Source of the DNA: an uncultured Clostridiaceae bacterium
GTDB taxonomy: Bacteria; Bacillota; Clostridia; Clostridiales; Oxobacteraceae
Length of the DNA stretch: 8,966 nucleotides
Direction: 5' to 3'
Assembly (NCBI GenBank): GCA_937900065.1
Contig: CALCDS010000374.1
Coordinates: forward strand, 1 to 8,966
The position numbers and the translations under genes are program-made. Positions 1-6,061 of this stretch are shown one piece after another; position 1 is the first letter of the stretch; each line of letters begins with the position of its first letter. Under the pieces are notes generated by a model, which was not told the DNA's origin, did no database searches, and worked only from the letters and a program-made list of their open reading frames with translations.

Positions 1-80
1 AAAAATCAACACCTTATCAAAATCCTAAAATTGAAATAAGCGAAGAAAATCCACAAAAGGGTTAAGATTTTAAAGCATGT

Positions 81-109
81 GAAATATACATGTTTCTATC
101 TCATATACT
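81..109 (+). promoter_or_regulatory. Candidate sporulation (sigma-E-like) promoter of the cotS-family gene
   Basis: The octamer CATATACT at 102-109 matches seven of eight positions of the Bacillus sigma-E -10 consensus (CATACA-M-T). AAATATA at 82-88 resembles the sigma-E -35 element (kmATATT), and 13 bases separate the two. Transcription would start near 115-117, about 25 bases before the TTG start. An overlapping TATAAT at 110-115 could instead serve sigma-A, but no good -35 lies 16-18 bases upstream of it. A mother-cell promoter would suit a spore coat gene. The match is by eye on a short A+T-rich stretch, so it is only suggestive. Bases 1-80 show nothing else I can support. Confidence 0.4.
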
Positions 110-140
110 TATAATGAAACCTTTATAAGAGGTGTTGAAG

Positions 141-1208
141 TTGGGTCGTAAAGAATATATGCCGATATTTGCAATCGAGAAATACATATTGTCCAAATAT
201 CCATATAAAATAAAGAGCATAGATCCCATAAAATTCAAAGACACTGATAAGCAGAGGGCAGTATACAGGTTTGAAACCGATCAGGGACCAAAATGCTTAA
301 AGAAAGTGTATTTTGATGAGGCAAATCTATTGTTCGTGTATTCTGTAATTCAGTGGTTTTACAGTCATGGAATAAATGTGCCCAAACTGCTCCCTACAAA
401 ACAAGGCGGGAGATATGTCAATTATAATGGAAGCCTTTTTATGGCGACAGACTGGATAGAAGGCAGAAAATGCAATTACGATGATGATGCCGATGTCGGG
501 ATTGCAGCAGCCAACTTAGGGCTCATGCACAGGTCATCATATGATTTTCACCCCATAGGAGGCAGTTTTATAAGGAAGGAAAATACTGATTGGTATAAGA
601 CATATAATAGGAGATATTTGCAGCTCGTTCAATTTTATAACACCGCCTCAAATTTCATGGACAAATTTTCAAGAATATACATTGAAAACTTTGACTATTT
701 TCTATTTAGAGCTGCCCATGCCGTTAAAATACTAGGAATGTTGGACTCCAAAAAAATGGCCCAACCTGCTGAAGAACACAACACCATATGCCATCTTGAT
801 TATGTGAACAAAAACATCATAATCACCGATAAAAATGAATTGTATGTGATAGACTTTGATAAATCCAGAATCGATATACCCGTCCACGACATAGGCACAT
901 TTTTAAAAAGGATATTAAAAAGAAAGAATACGAGCTGGAGTTATGAAATACTATCCTTGGCTCTTGAAAACTATGAAAAGGTGCGTGAGCTTTCATTCAA
1001 TGAACTGTTGGGACTCTTTGCATTCCTTGAGTTTCCACATAAATTCTGGAAAATATCAAGGGATTATTATGCCAACAGAAAAGACTGCAGCAAAAAAATG
1101 TTCATAAACATGCTGTCAAACGCATGCTTTCAGAAAAACAACCATGATGAATTTTGCTCAAAATTTCAAGCATACATAGAAAACAGATATAATGTTGATT
1201 TAAATTGA
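141..1208 (+). CDS. CotS-family spore coat protein (kinase-like fold)
   Basis: Predicted spore coat protein of the CotS/YsxE/YutH family: bacterial coat proteins with an aminoglycoside-phosphotransferase/protein-kinase-like fold, deposited by the mother cell on the forespore. Of 355 residues, the N-lobe carries a beta strand with CLKKVY near residues 52-57 (candidate ATP-lysine strand). The C-lobe has a catalytic-loop-like HLDYVNKN at about 218-225 and YVIDFDKSR at about 235-243, where IDFD takes the place of the metal-binding DFG. Some members of this fold phosphorylate coat proteins; activity here is not shown. I chose the TTG at 141 because the ribosome binding site AGAGGTG at 128-134 ends 6 bases before it, whereas the GTG at 132 lies inside that site. 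The length is normal for the family, and no other spore gene is visible nearby. It probably forms its own transcript. The family call is firm; which paralogue it is stays open. Confidence 0.88.
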   Translation: MGRKEYMPIFAIEKYILSKYPYKIKSIDPIKFKDTDKQRAVYRFETDQGPKCLKKVYFDEANLLFVYSVIQWFYSHGINVPKLLPTKQGGRYVNYNGSLFMATDWIEGRKCNYDDDADVGIAAANLGLMHRSSYDFHPIGGSFIRKENTDWYKTYNRRYLQLVQFYNTASNFMDKFSRIYIENFDYFLFRAAHAVKILGMLDSKKMAQPAEEHNTICHLDYVNKNIIITDKNELYVIDFDKSRIDIPVHDIGTFLKRILKRKNTSWSYEILSLALENYEKVRELSFNELLGLFAFLEFPHKFWKISRDYYANRKDCSKKMFINMLSNACFQKNNHDEFCSKFQAYIENRYNVDLN

Positions 1209-1252
1209 ATTTGCCACACTGAACATTATCATTGAATAAAAATGCATAAGCT

Positions 1253-1335
1253 TATAGGCAGTCTTTCTCCTTGGTACACCTTTGCTTATCTTTACTGTAT
1301 TGCTTCTTGGGTGTACGCTTTTTTATGCCCCTATA
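1253..1335 (+). terminator. Possible terminator or structured RNA after the cotS-family gene
   Basis: GTACACC at 1274-1280 is the exact reverse complement of GGTGTAC at 1310-1316, and six T residues follow at 1319-1324, as after an intrinsic terminator. The 29-base loop is long for a terminator. An outer pairing is also possible between TATAGGCA at 1253-1260 and TGCC-CC-TATA at 1326-1335, with a two-base bulge, which would nest the first stem. It could end the cotS-family transcript, which has no better hairpin, or be a small folded RNA. I recognise no known riboswitch class here. ATAAGCTTAT at 1246-1255 is a separate 10-base palindrome just upstream. Confidence 0.35.
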
Positions 1336-1336
1336 C

Positions 1337-1365
1337 TTTATTTTTACGGTTCTTTTGTGTATAAT
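1337..1365 (+). promoter_or_regulatory. Candidate sigma-A promoter of the two-component genes
   Basis: A perfect TATAAT -10 box lies at 1360-1365. The hexamer 17 bases upstream, TTTATT at 1337-1342, matches the TTGACA consensus only in part, as is common for activated promoters. Transcription would begin near 1372, giving a leader of about 115 bases before the response regulator. It is the best promoter-like sequence in the 277-base gap between the coat gene and the regulator. Confidence 0.5.
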
Positions 1366-1396
1366 ATTAAGATAAAGAGGTAAAATTGTTCGAATC

Positions 1397-1467
1397 TTCT
1401 TAAATAGTTAGAAAATACTGCGGTATTTCTTTAAATATACTCATTATCAGATTTCTTATTAATAAGA
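1397..1467 (+). repeat. Repeats and palindromes in the response-regulator leader
   Basis: Three similar A+T-rich units occur in the same orientation: TTCTTAAATA at 1397-1406, TTCTTTAAATA at 1427-1437 and TTCTTATTAATA at 1453-1464, starting 30 and 26 bases apart. Between the first two is a small dyad, AAATAC at 1413-1418 against GTATTT at 1423-1428, with a four-base loop. The third unit overlaps a perfect 14-base palindrome, TCTTATTAATAAGA at 1454-1467, which ends 18 bases before the start codon. OmpR/PhoB regulators bind direct repeats, so autoregulation is possible, but the base composition makes chance repeats likely. Confidence 0.3.
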
Positions 1468-1485
1468 CAAGTTGGTGTATTACAT

Positions 1486-2175
1486 TTGGCAAAGAAAATT
1501 CTAGTAGTAGACGATGAGGAATATATAGTAGAACTTCTCCAGATGAATCTAAAGCAGCATGGATATGTGCCTATATGCGCCTATTCCGGCATTGAAGCTA
1601 TAGATAAAGCTCAAAAGATGAAACCTGACCTTATCCTCCTTGATATTATGATGCCTGATATGGATGGGCTTGAAACTTGCAGAAAATTGAGAGAGGATCA
1701 CCTGCTGAAAAATATACCGATAATCATGCTTTCTGCCAAAAGCGAAGAAGCAGACAAGGTAATAGGTCTTGGTGTAGGTGCAGATGACTATATCACAAAG
1801 CCTTTTGGCATCCGAGAATTGCTTGCCAGAATCAATGCGGCACTGCGGCGCGCAGAGCGAAGTCTTCCAAGCGATGAGCTTATTCATGTCGGCGATCTGC
1901 AGATCAATACTTCAGCGCATATCGTGAGCATAAACAATAACATAATAAATCTGACACTTACAGAATACCACATTTTAAAATATTTGGCTGAAAATGTTAA
2001 CCGCGTAGTCACAAGAGAAAATTTGATTTCAGCATTGAGCCCGTTCATCTCGATTGAGCAAAGCGCTATCAATGTGCATATGCTGAATCTCAGAAGAAAA
2101 ATAGGAAGCAATTATATCATAACGGTCCGTGGCCTCGGTTATAAGCTGATAGTTCCTGATGAAGCACAATCCTGA
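1486..2175 (+). CDS. OmpR/PhoB-family response regulator
   Basis: Cytoplasmic DNA-binding response regulator of 229 residues, the usual length for the family. The receiver domain (about 4-117) has the acidic pair D9-D10, phospho-acceptor D53 in LLDIMMPDMDG, S83 as the conserved Ser/Thr, and K105 in the ITKPF motif. A winged-helix effector domain follows (about 132-224), with the recognition region around SAINVHMLNLRRKIG and the final hairpin VRGLGYKL. It is expected to be phosphorylated by the sensor kinase 85 bases downstream. Translation should start at TTG 1486, which yields the typical MAKKILVVDDE N-terminus; no ATG lies in frame just upstream. The ribosome binding site is weak (GTTGGTG at 1471-1477). 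It resembles PhoB/PhoP and WalR-type regulators, but no specific regulon can be assigned. Confidence 0.95.
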   Translation: MAKKILVVDDEEYIVELLQMNLKQHGYVPICAYSGIEAIDKAQKMKPDLILLDIMMPDMDGLETCRKLREDHLLKNIPIIMLSAKSEEADKVIGLGVGADDYITKPFGIRELLARINAALRRAERSLPSDELIHVGDLQINTSAHIVSINNNIINLTLTEYHILKYLAENVNRVVTRENLISALSPFISIEQSAINVHMLNLRRKIGSNYIITVRGLGYKLIVPDEAQS

Positions 2176-2260
2176 TTTGACATTATCGATTTGAATATCT
2201 TGAGCAAAATATTGAAATGGGAAATCATTCAAAGGGAGCAATTGCCCAACCGGAGGAAAA

Positions 2261-3958
2261 ATGAAACGGTTTATCTTATCAATGTTAGTTCCAGTTTGTG
2301 CTTTTATTTTTTTGGTCGTTTTATCTTTTTTTTGCATTTCCGTTTATAAGTCAGAAGTGCAAAAACAGGCAATCCACACAATGGAGGTTCTTGATGACTA
2401 TATCAGTAAAGCCAAGGCAAATGGGGAAAGCATAGATTCCCGGACTTTTATCACTCGCCTTTCTGAAATAGCAGATTGCCGCGTATGCCTTTTTTCAGGA
2501 GAAGGCAATCTGCTTATTGATTCCGATACAACAGGCTCAAAAGACCCTGACCCTTATTCTGCAGTCAATACAACAGAAACAAAAAATGGAGTTATTTCTG
2601 ATTCTATCTCTTATCAGGATAATCAGCATTTCCTGAATGAATTTTCTTATTTTAAATCCGATAATGCCAACTCTTTTATAATCTGCGCTTCATTTCCGCT
2701 TAGCAGATTTAACAATCTCCTGCTAATACAAAAATCAATCATACTGGGAGGCTGCATACTGCTTATAACAGCCGTACTGTTCTATGGGCTGTGGCAAAAA
2801 GCTCTCTCTTCCAAAACAATCGGCATAACAAAGTCAAGCAATGGTCTGATAAATAAAATCAAGAAAATAGAACTTTATGCAAATGAAAGAATCAGCCTGT
2901 TAAGTACGGTATTGGCAAATATGGAAAGTGGAATCATTCTCTTTGGCACTGACTGCTCAATTTTGATGATGAACCCTAAGGCGCAGTCTCTTACGGGTGC
3001 AAAAAGCAGCCTCTTTTTCCCCCATAGGCCAAATCCGGAACTGGAATATCCGCCGGTGCTGATTGCGATACTAAAAATGGTTCGAAACAGCATGTCCTCA
3101 AAAAAGACCCTTATCCAGGATTTGCATACCGATGACGGCAAAATACTTTCCATACATATAGATATTGTCTACAGCAAATATATTCCGTATACTTTCTACG
3201 GCACCCAGGCCTTTATAACTGATGTAACTGAAAAAAGGCGGATGGAAAAAATCAAGGATGAATTCGTATCCAATGTTTCCCATGAACTCCGCACTCCGTT
3301 GACTTTAATATCCGGTTTTGCAGAAACACTTCAGGATTGGAGAGAATTGGATGATAAAGACTGCGAGCGCGCCTTAGAAATCATTGATATCGAATCAAAA
3401 AGACTGAAACACATGATATCACAATTGCTTGATCTTTCGCATATTGAAAGCCGAATCGGAGCAAACAATCTTGTACCCATAGACCCAATAGAAACTATCA
3501 GATCCATCATCTCCACTATACAAGCTCTATCTGAGAAGCGTAATATCAATTTTAAAATCGAGCTTGCAAGTGAAAAGGCTGAAATATTGGGAGACAAGGT
3601 TTCAATTGTTCAGATTGTAAGCAATCTTTGCGAAAATGCAATCAAATATACACCCTCAGGCGGGAACGTATTGCTTTCCGTCCAAAAAGAAAAAAATCAT
3701 CTTGTGATTCTGGTCAAGGACAATGGAATCGGAATTCCTGAATCGGAAATCCCCCATATTTTTGAACGCTTTTACCGGGTCGAAAAATCAAGGAATACAA
3801 AGCGCGGAGGCTCCGGTTTAGGACTTTCAATCGTAAAAGGACTCGTTGATGAGCTTGGCGGAGACATTTCCGTTAAGAGCCGTCTGCACTACGGCAGCAC
3901 ATTTACAGTGCATTTGCCTCTGCTGTGCAAAGAGGTCACTGAGGGAAAAACAAAGTGA
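2261..3958 (+). CDS. PhoR-like membrane sensor histidine kinase with PAS domain
   Basis: Class I sensor kinase of 565 residues and probable partner of the preceding regulator. Transmembrane helix 1 is at about 4-28, an extracytoplasmic sensor domain at about 29-153, and helix 2 at about 155-178. The sensor part contains CRVCLFSGEGNLLIDSD (73-89), like the DG-V-ADS strand of PhoR/WalK Cache-type domains. A short linker without a clear HAMP domain leads to a PAS domain (about 212-325; ESGIILFGTDCSILMMN). The HisKA domain has phospho-acceptor H341 in SHELRTP. The ATPase domain has the N box (NLCENAIKYTP, 455-465), G1 (DNGIGIP, 487-493), F box (FERFYR, 501-506) and G2 (GGSGLGLS, 516-523). All catalytic motifs are intact. 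ATG 2261 is preceded by GGAGG at 2252-2256. It probably shares a transcript with the regulator. Its ligand is unknown. Confidence 0.95.
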   Translation: MKRFILSMLVPVCAFIFLVVLSFFCISVYKSEVQKQAIHTMEVLDDYISKAKANGESIDSRTFITRLSEIADCRVCLFSGEGNLLIDSDTTGSKDPDPYSAVNTTETKNGVISDSISYQDNQHFLNEFSYFKSDNANSFIICASFPLSRFNNLLLIQKSIILGGCILLITAVLFYGLWQKALSSKTIGITKSSNGLINKIKKIELYANERISLLSTVLANMESGIILFGTDCSILMMNPKAQSLTGAKSSLFFPHRPNPELEYPPVLIAILKMVRNSMSSKKTLIQDLHTDDGKILSIHIDIVYSKYIPYTFYGTQAFITDVTEKRRMEKIKDEFVSNVSHELRTPLTLISGFAETLQDWRELDDKDCERALEIIDIESKRLKHMISQLLDLSHIESRIGANNLVPIDPIETIRSIISTIQALSEKRNINFKIELASEKAEILGDKVSIVQIVSNLCENAIKYTPSGGNVLLSVQKEKNHLVILVKDNGIGIPESEIPHIFERFYRVEKSRNTKRGGSGLGLSIVKGLVDELGGDISVKSRLHYGSTFTVHLPLLCKEVTEGKTK

Positions 3959-3960
3959 CC
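3934..3960. terminator. Weak inverted repeat across the convergent gene ends
   Basis: GGTCACT at 3934-3940 pairs exactly with AGTGACC at 3954-3960, across a 13-base loop, and spans the kinase stop codon at 3956-3958. The A+T-rich stretch ATATTTATA follows. It is the only dyad near the junction of the converging kinase and ATPase genes. A 7-bp stem without a proper T-run on either side would be a poor terminator, so both transcripts probably read into the opposite gene. Confidence 0.25.
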
Positions 3961-3964
3961 ATAT

Positions 3965-5086
3965 TTATACGGTTTCAAGTTTTCCAAGGGCGATCCTTTC
4001 ACCTGTCTCTTCATCGAAAAGGGGATAATCATCATCCTTGAAGCTGATTGCGACAGGCTTGCCGGCTTTATAGTCAATACGTCCGAAAAGCACGCAATTG
4101 AGTTTTACTGAACCTATAATTATACATACGACCGTTTCCATGCCGGATGGAAGGGATGAGTAGACCTTTCCCTTGATAAGTCCGTCATTTGAAATAGAAA
4201 TGTTCTCCGGGCGGATACCTAAAACCAACTTTGCACCCTTTGAAATCGCCACTCCACCCGTAATGGGAGTAAAAATCAAACGCATTTCGCTGCTTGATAG
4301 AGCGATCTCATCAAGATTTACATTTTCTCCGCTGAATCGAATCAGATTTATACTTGGGCTGCCTACAAAATCGGCCACAAAAATATTCGCAGGCTCACAG
4401 TATATTTCAAGCGGTGAGCCAAATTGCTGCAATAAGCCGGATTTTATAAGGCTGATTTTAGTTGACATGGTCATGGCTTCAAGCTGGTCATGTGTCACAT
4501 ATACAAAAGTGGAATGCGTCTGCAGATGCAGATTTTTCAATTCCATTCGCATTTCCATGCGAAGCTTTCTGTCCAGATTAGACATCGGCTCGTCCATTAA
4601 GAGGATTTTCGGATTCGCTGCAAGCATCCTGGCTATTGCAACACGCTGTTGTTGGCCTCCGGAAAGCTCTGAAGGATAGCGGTCCTCAAATCCTTCCAGA
4701 TGCAGCATTTTCAGCAGCTCCTTCACACGCTCTTCGACTCTGCTTCTTTTCCATTTCATATTTTCAAGCCCAAAAGCAATATTTTTATAAACCGTCATAT
4801 GGGGCCACAGCGCATAATTTTGAAAAATGAAGCCGACATTTCGCTTTTCAGGAGGGACATCGATTTTTTTTATAGAAGAGAAGACTATCTTTCCGTCGAT
4901 GTAAATCTCGCCGTTAGTAGGCTGCTCAAGCCCTGCGATCATGCGAAGTATGGTGGTTTTGCCGCAGCCTGACGGGCCGAGCAATGTTACAAAATCGCCA
5001 TCATGTATCTCAAGGCTTAGGTTATTGACCGCAATAGTGAATTTGTCAAACCTCTTTACGATATTTTTAAGAATGATGTCCGACAT
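3965..5086 (-). CDS. ABC importer ATPase, MalK/UgpC/FbpC class (normal length)
   Basis: ATP-hydrolysing subunit of a membrane importer, 373 residues, typical for the MalK/PotA/FbpC superfamily. Seen in order: Walker A GPSGCGKTT (37-45), Q-loop Q89 in FIFQNYALWP, signature LSGGQQQRVAIAR (141-153), Walker B ILLMDEP (161-167), D-loop SNLD (169-172) and switch histidine H199 in YVTHDQLEAM. A C-terminal TOBE-type regulatory domain begins near 236 and includes LGIRPENI (289-296) and LPSGMET (312-318). ATG 5086 has a strong GGGAGG site at 5094-5099, 7 bases away. It is the last gene of the minus-strand cluster and is closely similar to the 540-residue ATPase upstream, so the two are paralogues. It may pair with that ATPase on the fused permease, or serve another importer as MsmX does. 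The substrate is undetermined. Confidence 0.93.
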   Translation of the reverse strand: MSDIILKNIVKRFDKFTIAVNNLSLEIHDGDFVTLLGPSGCGKTTILRMIAGLEQPTNGEIYIDGKIVFSSIKKIDVPPEKRNVGFIFQNYALWPHMTVYKNIAFGLENMKWKRSRVEERVKELLKMLHLEGFEDRYPSELSGGQQQRVAIARMLAANPKILLMDEPMSNLDRKLRMEMRMELKNLHLQTHSTFVYVTHDQLEAMTMSTKISLIKSGLLQQFGSPLEIYCEPANIFVADFVGSPSINLIRFSGENVNLDEIALSSSEMRLIFTPITGGVAISKGAKLVLGIRPENISISNDGLIKGKVYSSLPSGMETVVCIIIGSVKLNCVLFGRIDYKAGKPVAISFKDDDYPLFDEETGERIALGKLETV

Positions 5087-5347
5087 TTTTCAGCCTCCCA
5101 TGTTTTACAAACAGAAACATTCGCACCTTTCAAATGGCAGAATCGATTGTGAGCACAATAATGCCGCCACTGTTTAAAGCATTGGGTTCATTTTACGATT
5201 AAAGGAATAATCAATTTTAAAAATAGCTAATGTATACAACCCATGAAATTCGTTCATTTGAGATTGCGGAAATTTTTTGATTTAACAGCGGACTGATTAC
5301 AAACACATTATACACAAATCTCGAAAAAGTTGAAATATCTACTTTTT
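5087..5347 (-). promoter_or_regulatory. Spacer with candidate promoter and leader of the second ATPase
   Basis: This gap separates the DUF624 gene from the downstream ATPase on the minus strand. Reading that strand, a perfect TATAAT lies at 5312-5307, with TTTCAA at 5335-5330 as a poor -35, 17 bases apart. Transcription would start near 5300 and leave a leader of about 210 bases. Immediately after the DUF624 stop, AAAAAGT and ACTTTTT (5347-5341 and 5330-5324) form a weak 7-bp A+T stem that could act as a poor terminator. A dyad at 5146-5159 is listed separately. No coding potential with a ribosome binding site was seen on either strand. Confidence 0.4.
5146..5159. promoter_or_regulatory. Dyad ATTGTG-AG-CACAAT, possible operator
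   Basis: The half sites ATTGTG and CACAAT are perfect reverse complements separated by two bases. They lie 60-73 bases upstream of the second ATPase start. The half site ATTGTG is that of LacI-type operators such as lac, but the spacing is shorter than in the lac operator. If the gene is transcribed from the TATAAT at 5312-5307, the dyad sits about 145 bases downstream of the start and would act as a roadblock or RNA element. Function is inferred only from symmetry and position. Confidence 0.3.
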
Positions 5348-5983
5348 TCATTTTTTATGCCCCAAGCCAACAGTGATGTCGCGTTTGAAAGCTTTTATCA
5401 CTATATGGCTGTTTGCATAACCAATTATGCCTGCAAAAAGAAATAAGAAATACCACAAACCCATAGCCATGAGTGCCGCAACAACTAAATTTACCGCAAA
5501 AAGCAGCAATGTCCACGGCCAACTGACGCAGAAATACTGTATGGATTTAACCAGTGTATCCTTTATTGTATTGTTATATAAAGCCGTCATTGGAAATGCA
5601 TAGCAGGACAATAATATAACAATGGCTAGAAGACAAAACATAATCATTCCAATGGTTCGATGAAATATACTGCTTCTTGTCAAATACAGATAATAGAACG
5701 CGTCCACAGTAAAAAGAATCATTAATGAAAACATTATCAGCCAGAGAATGGTGGCACATTTGAAATTTTTTTTGAAAGCAGCAAAAAATGGCTTAACCAG
5801 TTCCCTTTTCCCATGAATGATATGCTGCATAAAAACCGCATACATAGCCGTATTGGCAGCGCCGATTGTTACTATCGGCAAACTGCACAGAAACCACAGT
5901 GCACCAAGAATGCAGATGTCGGTCAGATTCTCGCTAAACTTCAAGAGCTTATCCGGTCCATTTTGTCTCAGATTGGCAGCCAA
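5348..5983 (-). CDS. DUF624/YesL-family membrane protein
   Basis: Integral membrane protein of 211 residues in the YesL (DUF624) family, commonly encoded beside carbohydrate-type ABC importers and two-component systems in Firmicutes; its molecular role is unknown. The family hallmark is the first helix and following loop, LGALWFLCSLPIVTIGAANTAMY (26-48), with W30, P36, T39 and G41. Further membrane segments lie at about 77-100, 108-132 and 155-195, the last probably two helices. The tail is short and basic. The start is TTG 5983: it is preceded by AAGGAGAT (5998-5991 on the minus strand) with 7 bases between, a strong site. It follows the 540-residue ATPase by 78 bases that hold a perfect hairpin, so its expression may be lower than that of the genes before it. 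The family is clear; the function is not. Confidence 0.85.
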   Translation of the reverse strand: MAANLRQNGPDKLLKFSENLTDICILGALWFLCSLPIVTIGAANTAMYAVFMQHIIHGKRELVKPFFAAFKKNFKCATILWLIMFSLMILFTVDAFYYLYLTRSSIFHRTIGMIMFCLLAIVILLSCYAFPMTALYNNTIKDTLVKSIQYFCVSWPWTLLLFAVNLVVAALMAMGLWYFLFLFAGIIGYANSHIVIKAFKRDITVGLGHKK

Positions 5984-6022
5984 AAGCTACATCTCCTTCG
6001 CCTAATTTTACATATTCTATAA

Positions 6023-6054
6023 ATGGCTCCCATTTCATCTGAAATGGGAGCCAT
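6023..6054 (-). terminator. Perfect 14-bp hairpin after the 540-residue ATPase gene
   Basis: ATGGCTCCCATTTC at 6023-6036 is matched exactly by GAAATGGGAGCCAT at 6041-6054, with a four-base loop. On the minus strand it starts 7 bases after the ATPase stop codon, and the stem is followed by TTATAGAATATG, a poor U-tract. It may be a leaky terminator/attenuator or a 3' stabilising structure that sets different levels for the transporter genes and DUF624. No other strong hairpin of this length was found in the window. Confidence 0.6.
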
Positions 6055-6061
6055 ACTTTTA

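Noticed and set aside
132..140. GTG at 132 as the start of the coat gene
   Set aside because: It lies within the AGAGGTG ribosome binding site; TTG 141 is 6 bases beyond the site.
141..1208. Aminoglycoside or homoserine phosphotransferase
   Set aside because: The fold is shared, but the overall sequence pattern, including the IDFDKSR segment and the C-terminal half, is that of CotS-type coat proteins.
1549..2337. Minus-strand open frames across the response regulator (1549-1887, 1884-2111, 2029-2337)
   Set aside because: They are shadows of the regulator and the start of the kinase gene, with no family resemblance and no ribosome binding sites.
5386..5400. CcpA cre-like sequence TGAAAGCTTTTATCA
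   Set aside because: It has one base too many for the cre spacing, lacks the central CG, and lies inside the DUF624 coding region.
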